Shown here piece after piece: positions 1 through 5,996 of a DNA stretch of 11,037 nt. The notes under the pieces are model-generated. The model had not been told where the DNA came from, searched no databases, and was given only the letters and a program-made list of their open reading frames with translations. This DNA is from Thermoanaerobaculaceae bacterium (GTDB lineage: Bacteria; Acidobacteriota; UBA4820): assembly GCA_012798145.1 (NCBI GenBank), contig JAAZNT010000410.1, positions 1 through 11,037 on the forward strand. Direction: 5' to 3'. Within the stretch, counting starts at the first letter, position 1. Each line of letters opens with the position of its first letter. Position numbers and translations under genes: made by a program.

Positions 1-159
1 CAAAGGGCTTTTCATAAATTTGTAAGGGCTGAAATCAACTCCACTTTGACAGCTTCCCGTCCCGCAGTCAAACCATAAAATTCTTCCATCGGGAAGGATC
101 GCTGTTACAGAGCATCCTCTCTGAACATCCCAAATAATTATTTCTGTTAGTCCTTTCAT
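1..159 (-). CDS. Metallo-beta-lactamase-fold protein, ComEC-like type (N-terminal 53 residues only)
   Basis: The reading frame is open from the ATG at 159 to the window edge, so only the N-terminus is present. Residues 10-26 read WDVQRGCSVTAILPDGR, followed by D31-C-G-T-G35 and F43-S-P45. This is the opening of the ComEC/Rec2-like branch of metallo-beta-lactamase-fold proteins, where a WDVxxG strand and a PDG turn lead into a short strand ending in D-x-G-T-G. The metal-binding HxHxDH motif of that family lies further along and is outside the window, so catalytic competence cannot be judged. There is no signal peptide or membrane segment, so this is a soluble member and not the ComEC channel itself. 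The gene starts 6 bases after the preceding stop codon, with a G-rich ribosome site (GGGGA) about 11 bases upstream, so it is probably co-transcribed with, and possibly translationally coupled to, the 166-645 gene. The fold is fairly sure; the role is unknown. Confidence 0.72.
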   Translation of the reverse strand, partial: MKGLTEIIIWDVQRGCSVTAILPDGRILWFDCGTGSCQSGVDFSPYKFMKSPL

Positions 160-165
160 AATTTG

Positions 166-645
166 TTAATTCCCCGTTTTTAATTGACTGCTCATATTTA
201 TAACGATCACTTCATTTGCCTTTATGTCAAAATCTTTTGAAATTTTGAATACGGGAATAACATTTTCAACAGCACAGGGAAGTTGCAGGCTTTCTTTGTC
301 AGCAATGTCAATGCACTTTATAAGAAAATCATCCTTAAAAACAAAAGGTTTTGCTTCTGAGAACTTTGAAATTCTCCACTCCTTGATTTTCAATTTGCAA
401 AAAGAGCCTATTTTTTCTTCCAAAATGAAAGTGTTGACAATTTCAGAAAGGACATAAGAATTTACCTTTACTTTCTTTGGCTCTCTTTTTGATTCAACGG
501 CATATTTTGCTTCTCTTAAAGAATCGCAGACTGTTTTGAAAAAACTTTTTGCATCGTCATCAGATTCAGCTTCAAAAAACATTGGGAACCAAAAAGAAAA
601 ATTATCCTTTCCCGAAAATGCAATTTCGGCAAAATAAGTTTCCAT
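166..645 (-). CDS. Hypothetical 159-residue soluble protein in tandem with the MBL-fold gene
   Basis: I do not recognise a family. The protein has no signal peptide, no membrane segment and no obvious catalytic motif. It starts METYFAEIAFSGKDNFSFWF and alternates charged and aromatic stretches, suggesting a small mixed alpha/beta fold. Residues near 27-60 (ESDDDAKSFF onwards) look like one amphipathic helix. The ATG at 645 is chosen because AAGGAGA lies 6 bases upstream; an in-frame ATG at 672 would add nine residues but has no comparable site. The stop lies 6 bases before the MBL-fold gene, which suggests a pair acting together, for example a partner or regulator of that enzyme. This is inference from spacing only. 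The gene is real on grounds of length, ribosome site and tight linkage; its function is open. Confidence 0.7.
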   Translation of the reverse strand: METYFAEIAFSGKDNFSFWFPMFFEAESDDDAKSFFKTVCDSLREAKYAVESKREPKKVKVNSYVLSEIVNTFILEEKIGSFCKLKIKEWRISKFSEAKPFVFKDDFLIKCIDIADKESLQLPCAVENVIPVFKISKDFDIKANEVIVINMSSQLKTGN

Positions 646-677
646 AAATATTCTCCTTTTCTGTGAATTCATTTGAA

Positions 678-824
678 CCCCGCCCTGTTCTTTCTGAAGA
701 GGATGAATTCTTCATTTTAAGAAAGGGCGGGGGTGATAAGACGGTTTTGCTTCTGAGGGAGACGAACCGCCTTACCATCTTCCCCGCTTGGGGATTGAGA
801 GGGAGGGCTCTCTCTCGGGGGAAG
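678..824. other. Cluster of three GC-rich stem-loops between two leftward genes
   Basis: Three consecutive inverted repeats fill most of the 216-base gap between the genes at 862-1158 and 166-645. Stem 1 pairs 678-692 with 719-732 (nine perfect pairs CCCCGCCCT/AGGGCGGGG, then five more after a one-base bulge), with an inner TGAAGA/TCTTCA stem. Stem 2 pairs 734-746 with 765-777; its two A/C mismatches become U-G wobbles in leftward RNA. Stem 3 pairs 779-785 (CTTCCCC) with 818-824 and encloses an 8-bp GAGAGGGA/TCTCTCTC hairpin (797-816). An alternative small hairpin, 781-785 with 790-794, would compete with its outer stem. No T-run follows on the leftward strand, so this is not a standard terminator. 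It could be an intercistronic RNA structure or a palindromic repeat element. Confidence 0.6.
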
Positions 825-861
825 TTTGTGTTTCCCTTTTCTTCCAAAAAATTATTTCCAA

Positions 862-1158
862 TCATTTATACAACTCGCAGGTCATATTTACATTTGCCGT
901 GACAATCCTGCAATAGTCGTCAATTTCAAGAATTTCATTTTCGGTTTTAGAATGTTCCTCGCAGAGGGGGACAACATACCAACCGCTGTCAACTCCACTG
1001 ACAATCTGAACAAAAGTCGCACTCAGTTTGCTTTTGCCACACCCGATAACGGGGCAGTAGTATGGAATTTTTTGTCCCGAAAAATTTTTCCAATGATTAT
1101 GCCAATTTCCGCACCTGCATAACTCAGGATTTATCCCGCCTACATTTCTGATTTTCAT
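862..1158 (-). CDS. Small Cys/His-rich protein, probably zinc-binding (98 residues)
   Basis: This 98-residue protein carries C14, C16, H20, H22-W23, C35, C40, C66 and H69. The frame NV(6)...HW(23)...G...C35-x4-C40...D57-x2-WYVVPLC(66)-x2-H69 matches my recollection of an uncharacterised family of small bacterial proteins. Those have a W/HW motif, a C-x4-C pair, then WYIVPLC-x2-HN, which looks like a treble-clef or HNH-like zinc ribbon. A nuclease role cannot be claimed, because the usual GAHV segment reads SATFV here. The stop is at 862-864. The start follows a weak purine-rich site (GAGCGGGA). The gene lies between two stem-loop clusters and on the same strand as the next two genes. A sigma-70 type promoter lies about 370 bases upstream. 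I am fairly confident it is a gene, moderately confident in zinc binding, and do not know the function. Confidence 0.72.
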   Translation of the reverse strand: MKIRNVGGINPELCRCGNWHNHWKNFSGQKIPYYCPVIGCGKSKLSATFVQIVSGVDSGWYVVPLCEEHSKTENEILEIDDYCRIVTANVNMTCELYK

Positions 1159-1194
1159 TAAAAATCCCGCTCAAAAAATAATATTCAAAAAGCA

Positions 1195-1396
1195 AAAAGC
1201 CTTTTCCCAAACTTTGGGCTTTTCGCAACATCTTTTAGGAAAGGGACGAGCGCTAAGAAAGAGAGGGGGCTCTTTTTTGTGGGCTCGTCCCTGCGGGCTT
1301 CTTCGGGGGCAGCAGGGTTTTTTTCCAAAGAAGCCCGCTTTTCCTTAATAAAAAATGCCCTGCTTAAAAAAATTCCAAAAAATTGGCATTTTTTTT
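1195..1396. other. Cluster of four stem-loops, candidate structured RNA or repeat element
   Basis: Four inverted repeats lie end to end. (1) AAAAGCC 1195-1201 with GGCTTTT 1217-1223. (2) GGGACGAGC 1243-1251 with GCTCGTCCC 1283-1291, nine perfect pairs, enclosing AAGAAAGAG 1255-1263 with CTCTTTTTT 1270-1278 (one G-T wobble). (3) GCGGGCTTCTT 1293-1303 with AAGAAGCCCGC 1328-1338, eleven perfect pairs. (4) AAAAAATGCC 1350-1359 with GGCATTTTTT 1385-1394. The two middle stems are clearly more GC-rich than the surrounding DNA. On the leftward strand the cluster lies between a strong promoter and the zinc-protein gene, so it could be a structured 5' leader or a separate small RNA. The wobble in stem 2 would instead favour rightward RNA. 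The transcribed strand is unresolved. Confidence 0.6.
1350..1396. terminator. Bidirectional intrinsic terminator, fourth stem of the cluster
   Basis: A 10-bp perfect stem (1350-1359 with 1385-1394) is followed by eight T residues rightward (1389-1396). In the leftward direction it is followed by TTTTTT from the A-run at 1350-1355. The loop is long (25 bases) and A-rich, which weakens it. It may end transcripts entering from either side, or attenuate leftward transcription from the promoter at 1533-1561. Confidence 0.5.
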
Positions 1397-1532
1397 CAAA
1401 GATCCATTTATCAAATATCCAAAATAGAAGAAAAGTACGCTTATTATTCAAAAAAATCATCTCATACACACCCTATCGTATCCTGAACGAAAAACTTAAA
1501 TATTCAGCATCTCCAAGTTGTCTTACGATATA

Positions 1533-1561
1533 AATATAATACCAAAAATCAAAGTTGTCAA
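1533..1561 (-). promoter_or_regulatory. Sigma-70 type promoter, leftward
   Basis: On the minus strand TTGACA (1561-1556) is followed, after exactly 17 bases, by TATATT (1538-1533). That is a perfect -35 and a near-consensus -10. The predicted transcript would start near 1526 and run left through the stem-loop cluster toward the 862-1158 gene, giving an untranslated leader of about 370 bases or a separate small RNA. Confidence 0.65.
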
Positions 1562-1755
1562 ACAAATAGGAATTTTGATCTCAATTGTTTGAAAAAAGCA
1601 GGGAAAGAGAGTAAAAGAAATCCCGTTCAGGATATGGAAAATCTCAATCTAAGGCATTTTTTCAAGAAATTCCTTTGGTTTGATTTTTGGAAAAGAAACT
1701 TTTTTAAGGCAACGATTTTCTTTCTCATCGTTTTTTCGTGGGGCAACTCGGGATT

Positions 1756-1784
1756 TTGAACTATTTCTTTTTTGGAGTTAAAAT
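1756..1784 (+). promoter_or_regulatory. Sigma-70 type promoter of the hybrid kinase
   Basis: TTGAAC (1756-1761) and TAAAAT (1779-1784) are separated by 17 bases. A start near 1791 would give a leader of about 35 bases before the ATG at 1826, whose ribosome site GAGGAG lies at 1811-1816. Confidence 0.55.
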
Positions 1785-1825
1785 TCACTTGAAAGTGGAG
1801 GATGCAGTTAGAGGAGAAAAGGAAG

Positions 1826-2197
1826 ATGGATATAAAGAAAGAAACAAATGGCAAATTTTCTTGGGGTGAGATTGGCTCTTTAATTTTGTTTGCGGTTTTT
1901 GCTCTGACAATTCTTTACTTTACATTTATGTTTTACTTTGAGGAAAGAAGAAAAACAATCTCAAATGTAGAGAAGCAATTAGAAAATATTCACGCTTTAA
2001 AAAAGGAGCTAATCGCCAACTGGATTAAAGAAAGAACAACAGATTTAAAAGTTTTTTCTTCTGGTTCAATCAGAGATTTGCTTTCTGCCATCAAGACAGA
2101 AAAGGTTGATACTAAAGAAATTCTTCTTGCAGCTATTGAAAAAAAGACTGGATGGTATCAAAAGAGACAAGAATTACAAAAAATGCTATATTCTTAA
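1826..2197 (+). CDS. 5' part of a frameshifted hybrid sensor histidine kinase (membrane anchor and start of Cache-like sensor)
   Basis: This 123-residue frame has a short charged N-terminus, one membrane segment (about residues 16-38) and then a helical stretch containing WIKERTTDLKVFSSG. That pattern is typical of the first long helix of an extracytoplasmic Cache-type sensor domain. The frame then runs into a stop at 2195-2197 while the rest of the same sensor continues in another frame. An ATG at 1802 is possible, but GGAGG touches it directly, whereas ATG 1826 has GAGGAG nine bases upstream. The fragment makes no functional sense alone: it carries the first membrane segment, and the second lies in the 2106-4721 frame. 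If one A of the run at 2139-2145 is skipped, the two join into a protein of about 964 residues. Confidence 0.7.
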   Translation: MDIKKETNGKFSWGEIGSLILFAVFALTILYFTFMFYFEERRKTISNVEKQLENIHALKKELIANWIKERTTDLKVFSSGSIRDLLSAIKTEKVDTKEILLAAIEKKTGWYQKRQELQKMLYS

Positions 2198-4721
2198 TGA
2201 GAATCTTAATAAAATAGTCGCTGGGGAGGGGGGGATTTGTCACTTTATTGAGCAAAACAGAGAAGCAATAAAAGGAAAAGATGGTTCCTTAATTTCTTCA
2301 CCCCATTTGGAAAATGGGTTGTATATTATTGAGGGCCTTATTCCTATTAAAGGAAAGGATGAAAAAATTATCGGTTACTTTGTTTTTGCAATTGATGCAG
2401 AAGATTATCTATATAAAATAATTAAATGGCTTCCTGTTGAAGGTAGAGGAGCAGAAACAATTCTTGCAAAAAGGGAAGGTGAAAATGTTATCTTCTTAAA
2501 TCCTGTGGATGTGGAAGGAGAAAAATCATCTTTTTTGTCTTTTTCTGTTGAAAAGGAAAACCTTCCTGTTGTAAAGGCGGCTTTGGGGAAAGAGGGTTTT
2601 TATGAGGGAATTGATTACAAGGGAAAGGAAGTTTTCTCTTTCATAGGAAAAATTCCGGATTCTGATTGGCTTCTAATTGTCAAAATAGAAAAAGAAATAG
2701 CGCTAAAAGGTCTTGAATATTCAAGGAATATGGCTATCCTTTTTGGCTTGCTCGCTTTGTGCGTTACAGGTTTGCTGATTTTTAATATTTTACTTTTTTT
2801 TAAGCAGAAACTGCGCTCCAAATTGAGCCAAACGGCTTATAAGGTTCGAGAGGCTGAAAAAGTGGGAAGGGTTGGGTTTTGGGAATTGGATCATAAGACC
2901 AAGAAAATTGTTTGGTCAACAGGAGTTTATGAAATATTCGGGGTGAAAGAAGAAAAATTCAATCCTACTTTGGAGTCTACTCTTGATCTGGTTCACCCTG
3001 AAGACAGAGAAAATGTTGAAAAAGTTTTTTTGCATTCTGTTTTGCAAAAAACAGATCATGAAGTTGTTCACCGCTTAAAAAACAGAGACATTATTGTAAT
3101 GGAGAGATGCAAACACTTTTACGACGAAAATGGAAAAGCGGTCAAGTCAATTGGAACAGTTAGGGACATCACCAAAGAGTATGTTGCAAGGAAAAAACTT
3201 GAGGAGAGCGAAGAGAAATTCAGAATTCTTTCTGACTTTTCATTGACAGGCGTTTATCTTATGGTTGGTGGAACATTAGAATATGTAAATAAATCGTATG
3301 CCGATTTCTTTGATTATTCTCCTCAAGAGATAATTAATAAAATGAAATTCCTCGATTTTGTAGCAGATGAAGAGAAGGAAAGGGTTGCGGAAACGATAAA
3401 AAAAATAGAGACTGGCGAGATTAATGAAATAAGATTTGAATTTAAGGGTTTGACAAAAAATGGAAAAACAAGAGACATTGTTGTTTACCAAAGAGCCATT
3501 CTTTTTGAGGGAAAGAGAGCTTTTATTGGCATTCTTCTTGATGTTACAGAGAAAAAACAACTTGAAGAAAAATTTCTTCAGTCCCAAAAAATGGAATCAA
3601 TAGGAAGGTTTGCGGGGGGGATTGCCCACGATTTTAATAATATGTTGCAGATTGTCATTTCAAATTCAGAAGAGATTTTGTTGAATAAAAATATTCCCCC
3701 AAAAGAGAGAGAAAATGTTGAAGAAATATTGTCCGCTTCTATGAGGTCAGCCAATTTATGCAGACAGCTCCTCTCTTTTTCACGAAGAACCCCAGCACGC
3801 CCTAAGAGTGTTGAACTGAACTCTCATCTTGAAAATAGCATAAAGATGATAAGAAGATTAATAGGGGAAAATATCTCTCTTGAAACAAATTTCTTTAAAG
3901 AGAAACTCTTTGTTTTTATTGACCCGACTCATTTGGATCAAATCATTTTCAATCTTGCGTCAAATTCAAAGGATGCAATAAAAGAAAAGGGAAGAATCAG
4001 AATAACAACATCAAAGGCAGAATCACCAAGGGAGTTCATCTCTTTAGATGAGTCATTTGAAGAGCCAAAAATTGAATACGCTCTCATAGCGTTTGAAGAC
4101 AACGGAAGTGGAATGGATAAGGATTCCCTTGAAAAAGTTTTTGAGCCTTTTTTTACGACAAAGGGGAAGACAGAAGGCACCGGGCTTGGTTTGGCGACAG
4201 TTTATGGGATTGTAAAGCAAAATGGAGGATTTATTCATCCTTACAGCGAAATTGGAAAGGGAACTGTTTTTAAGATCTATCTTCCAATCAAAGAAGGTTT
4301 AGTAGAAGAAGAAAATTCAGAAAAAGAAACCTCTGTAGAGCAGATGAAGATAGAAGAAACTTCTATCTTGGTGTGTGAAGACGAACCTCAACTCCTAAAT
4401 ATAATCAAAATTGCCCTTGAAAGAGCGGGCTACAAAGTTACCGTTTCAGGCGATCCTATTCTTGCTTTAAAGACAATAGATGACCAAAAAGAGAAAATAA
4501 CTCTCCTCTTGACTGATATGGTGATGCCCCACCTTAGTGGAATTGAACTTTTCAGGAAGGCGAAAAAGGTTGTTCCGTCTCTTAAGTGCATCCTGATGTC
4601 AGGATATTCACAAGAGATTTCAGTAAACCCTGACGAAATTCTCCAAGGGGTAACTTACATTGAAAAACCATTCAGAACATCACGCCTTCTTGAAATAATA
4701 AACGAGACTCTAAAAAAATAA
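2106..4721 (+). CDS. Hybrid sensor histidine kinase: Cache-like sensor, 2 PAS, HisKA, HATPase, receiver (3' part of frameshifted gene)
   Basis: This 871-codon frame opens at a TTG with no usable ribosome site and overlaps the upstream frame by 92 bases, so its true start is almost certainly in that frame. Residues from about 13-200 are the remainder of an extracytoplasmic Cache-like domain (YKKCYILNENLNKIV near 24-38, GYFVFAID 90-97). They are followed by a membrane segment at about 208-232. Two PAS domains follow (about 250-365 and 370-485). The dimerisation/phosphoacceptor motif GGIAHDFNN has H508. The ATPase shows the N box (N620), DNGSGM (665-670), FFTTKG and GTGLGL (691-696). The C-terminal receiver (about 752-870) has acidic E758/D759, phosphoacceptor D804, S832 and K854, so all catalytic residues are intact. 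The ligand is unknown. The gene ends with its stop directly abutting the stop of the convergent gene. The 5' break could be a sequencing error, a recent mutation or a programmed event. Confidence 0.9.
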   Translation: MILKKFFLQLLKKRLDGIKRDKNYKKCYILNENLNKIVAGEGGICHFIEQNREAIKGKDGSLISSPHLENGLYIIEGLIPIKGKDEKIIGYFVFAIDAEDYLYKIIKWLPVEGRGAETILAKREGENVIFLNPVDVEGEKSSFLSFSVEKENLPVVKAALGKEGFYEGIDYKGKEVFSFIGKIPDSDWLLIVKIEKEIALKGLEYSRNMAILFGLLALCVTGLLIFNILLFFKQKLRSKLSQTAYKVREAEKVGRVGFWELDHKTKKIVWSTGVYEIFGVKEEKFNPTLESTLDLVHPEDRENVEKVFLHSVLQKTDHEVVHRLKNRDIIVMERCKHFYDENGKAVKSIGTVRDITKEYVARKKLEESEEKFRILSDFSLTGVYLMVGGTLEYVNKSYADFFDYSPQEIINKMKFLDFVADEEKERVAETIKKIETGEINEIRFEFKGLTKNGKTRDIVVYQRAILFEGKRAFIGILLDVTEKKQLEEKFLQSQKMESIGRFAGGIAHDFNNMLQIVISNSEEILLNKNIPPKERENVEEILSASMRSANLCRQLLSFSRRTPARPKSVELNSHLENSIKMIRRLIGENISLETNFFKEKLFVFIDPTHLDQIIFNLASNSKDAIKEKGRIRITTSKAESPREFISLDESFEEPKIEYALIAFEDNGSGMDKDSLEKVFEPFFTTKGKTEGTGLGLATVYGIVKQNGGFIHPYSEIGKGTVFKIYLPIKEGLVEEENSEKETSVEQMKIEETSILVCEDEPQLLNIIKIALERAGYKVTVSGDPILALKTIDDQKEKITLLLTDMVMPHLSGIELFRKAKKVVPSLKCILMSGYSQEISVNPDEILQGVTYIEKPFRTSRLLEIINETLKK
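2139..2145 (+). other. A7 run, most likely frameshift site in the kinase gene
   Basis: The upstream frame reads GAA AAA AAG across G2138-A7-G2146. Dropping one A gives GAA AAA AGA and continues in the downstream frame as EKRLDGIKRDKNYKKCYILN, a natural Cache-domain helix leading into a strand. The change required is +1 (skip one base). The heptamer A AAA AAG, known as a -1 slippery site in dnaX, would shift into a third frame and so does not rescue the protein. Confidence 0.6.
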
Positions 4722-5297
4722 TCACTCGGTGATGGTTGAAAAATCCTTATCGCTTATTATTAAAATTAAATAAGAATCGGGTTGGCTTTTGATTGAAACA
4801 TTTAGAGTGTAAGTTCCTGCTGAAAGGCACACCGGTTTGGAGACAAAATCCACATTTTTGTTAAAATCGGAAGGGGAGAAAATTGTCTGTCCCGTTTCAA
4901 AAATCTGAATGAATGCCGATGAAATTTTTGTGGATTGGTCTCCACGCTCTCCATTGTAAAGATTGAAGTAATAGACTCCATCTTCATCTATTGTAAATGT
5001 TTCAGCAGACAAAACTGGTTGTCCATAGGATCTTTTAAAAGTCAGTGCTGGTATTTTTGTTCCATAAAGTTGTGAGTTTTGATCGAATCTTAAAGCATTT
5101 ACGCAACGGTTAAAAATCACCCATGCTCCTTCATTGCAGTAGACCAACATAACAGGGTCGTTGCCAAAATCTCTTTTGCAGATGTAAAGATTCATTTTCA
5201 GTTGGTCAAAGCAACTTTGCAGACTCGCAAAGAAGAGCGTCTGCCAACAAAGAATTGAAACTGCAGCAGCAACTAAAAGCAAAATCTTTCTTTTCAT
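4722..5297 (-). CDS. Exported protein with C-terminal beta-sandwich-like domain (191 residues)
   Basis: The N-terminus MKRKILLLVAAAVSILC is a clear signal peptide, with likely cleavage around LFFAS near residue 25. No lipobox is evident. The mature N-terminal part has four closely spaced cysteines (C29, C40, C54, C65) that could form disulfides. Residues about 97-186 look all-beta. They contain IFSPSDFNKNV (139-149) and the strand pattern PVCLSAGTYTLNVSIKS. This resembles beta-sandwich modules in bacterial secreted proteins whose motif reads roughly IFxPxDFNxNV...LxxGxNTLxVxLxSKPGSY. Such modules usually serve adhesion or carbohydrate contact, but no function can be assigned here. Start choice: AAGGAGG seven bases before ATG 5297. 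A sigma-54 type promoter lies about 40 bases further upstream. The gene is divergent from a second exported-protein gene, and its stop abuts the kinase stop. Confidence 0.75.
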   Translation of the reverse strand: MKRKILLLVAAAVSILCWQTLFFASLQSCFDQLKMNLYICKRDFGNDPVMLVYCNEGAWVIFNRCVNALRFDQNSQLYGTKIPALTFKRSYGQPVLSAETFTIDEDGVYYFNLYNGERGDQSTKISSAFIQIFETGQTIFSPSDFNKNVDFVSKPVCLSAGTYTLNVSIKSQPDSYLILIISDKDFSTITE

Positions 5298-5347
5298 TAT
5301 TATCCTCCTTTCAAAAATAATATATATTTTTTTGGGTCATAATTCAA

Positions 5348-5362
5348 GCAAGGAAATTACCA
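5348..5362 (-). promoter_or_regulatory. Candidate sigma-54 (-24/-12) promoter, leftward
   Basis: On the minus strand the sequence reads TGGTAA-N5-TTGCT, with GG (5361-5360) and GC (5349-5348) separated by exactly 10 bases as in the sigma-54 consensus TGGCAC-N5-TTGCW. The predicted start near 5336 gives a 39-base leader containing AAGGAGG before ATG 5297. It matches less well than the rightward copy. Confidence 0.45.
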
Positions 5363-5423
5363 AATCCAAATTCTTTCCACAAGTAATTGAATTAATTAAA
5401 TTATGTCGGCAATTTTCAATAAT

Positions 5424-5487
5424 TGACAAATATATGACTTTATTGTCGAATGGAAACAGAAATGACAATCTATTGACTATATTGTGG
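5424..5487. repeat. Two-copy 25-bp dyad repeat between divergent promoters
   Basis: Copy 1 (5424-5448) and copy 2 (5463-5487) share the pattern TGACAA-N5-TGACT-N-TATTGT-N-G, identical at about 18 of 25 positions, with starts 39 bases apart. In copy 1 GACAA and TTGTC form a perfect dyad; in copy 2 the right half reads TTGTG. This is the form expected for binding sites of a dimeric regulator, either an activator of the flanking sigma-54 type promoters or a repressor. Copy 2 ends 9 bases before the rightward -24 element. Confidence 0.5.
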
Positions 5488-5495
5488 CGGTGATT

Positions 5496-5511
5496 TGGCA
5501 TATGTTTTGCA
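5496..5511 (+). promoter_or_regulatory. Candidate sigma-54 (-24/-12) promoter, rightward
   Basis: The sequence reads TGGCAT-N5-TTGCA, with GG at 5497-5498 and GC at 5509-5510 and the canonical 10 bases between. Only one position of the TGGCAC half differs from consensus. The predicted start near 5522 gives a 25-base leader with AGGAGG at 5534-5539 ahead of ATG 5547. No competing sigma-70 promoter with a good -10 box was seen in this gap. Confidence 0.55.
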
Positions 5512-5546
5512 AGGTAGTGTTTGGAAGAGTGAAAGGAGGTAGTAAA

Positions 5547-5996
5547 ATGAAAGAAAAAAAATTTTATTTGGCGTTTTTTCTGGTTATGTTTGTTTCAGGT
5601 TTGTCTGTGAATTTTTATTGTCAGAATCTTTATTCCCCACTTCCCCCTCCGCCAGATGTCAAGTGGCAGACAGTAGGATACAACTTCCTTCAGAAAATTG
5701 ACCAAGATTACATCACCGCGGTGATTCTTGACGACCTTATAAACAGAGAGCTTGCTAAAGATTCTCTCTGCGAAGAAAAAAGAAATCTTTTGAAAACCGC
5801 TTTAGAAAAGTCAAAAATCACAATATCAATGTTTAGGTTGATTTATGAGGATGCATTAAAGGTTTATAATGCAAAAAGCGACAAAGAAGGGGGGTTCTAT
5901 TTGACTCAATTGACTAATGATTGGCTAAAACTTTCAATTTACCTTAATGAAGTATTTGCTTATTACAGGTCTGCGATGCTGGTTGATTGCAAATGA
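5547..5996 (+). CDS. Small exported helical protein of unknown function (149 residues)
   Basis: The N-terminus MKEKKFYLAFFLVMFVSGLS is a signal peptide, with cleavage probably near residues 20-26. C25 is not in a convincing lipobox. A proline-rich linker follows (SPLPPPP, residues 30-36). The remainder (about 40-145) is predicted helical, with repeated heptad-like stretches such as LLKTALEKSKITISMF. Cysteines are few (C75, C148). I recognise no family. ATG 5547 has AAAGGAGGT seven bases upstream; an upstream GTG at 5484 would place 21 unlikely residues over the promoter elements. The gene is monocistronic, bounded by a sigma-54 type promoter and a strong terminator at 6021-6050. It shares its control region with the divergent exported protein at 4722-5297, so the two may work in the same envelope process. 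Confidence 0.72.
   Translation: MKEKKFYLAFFLVMFVSGLSVNFYCQNLYSPLPPPPDVKWQTVGYNFLQKIDQDYITAVILDDLINRELAKDSLCEEKRNLLKTALEKSKITISMFRLIYEDALKVYNAKSDKEGGFYLTQLTNDWLKLSIYLNEVFAYYRSAMLVDCK

Larger units (their letters stand above)
1159..1825. other. 667-base intergenic region with stem-loops and opposing promoters
   Basis: No convincing protein gene lies here. The interval holds the stem-loop cluster at 1195-1396, a leftward promoter at 1533-1561 and a rightward promoter at 1756-1784 for the kinase. A weak rightward hairpin followed by T residues (AACGAT 1711-1716 / ATCGTT 1727-1732) is also present. An ATG-started 41-codon frame at 1634-1759 encodes a very aromatic peptide, but its AGGA sits only two bases before the start and it is probably chance. 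A leftward frame across 1185-1469 simply reads through the hairpins and is not credible as protein. Confidence 0.55.

Noticed and set aside
602..865. Leftward 87-codon frame overlapping the first stem-loop cluster
   Set aside because: It overlaps the true start of the 166-645 gene in another frame and its sequence is dictated by the GC-rich stems.
678..1396. Integron-type attC cassette arrangement around the 862-1158 gene
   Set aside because: The palindromes lack recognisable GTTRRRY/RYYYAAC core sites and no integrase is visible.
1185..1469. Leftward 94-codon frame over the stem-loop cluster
   Set aside because: It merely reads through four inverted repeats, starts at GTG with a poor ribosome site, and the peptide is low-complexity with no family resemblance.
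1634..1759. Rightward 41-codon frame encoding an aromatic, partly hydrophobic peptide
   Set aside because: AGGA is only two bases from the ATG, the promoter is weak, and T-rich DNA readily gives Phe/Trp-rich frames by chance.
2140..2146. dnaX-like A AAA AAG slippery heptamer as a programmed -1 frameshift site
   Set aside because: A -1 shift here leads into the third frame and not the one encoding the kinase; the repair needed is +1 or loss of one A.
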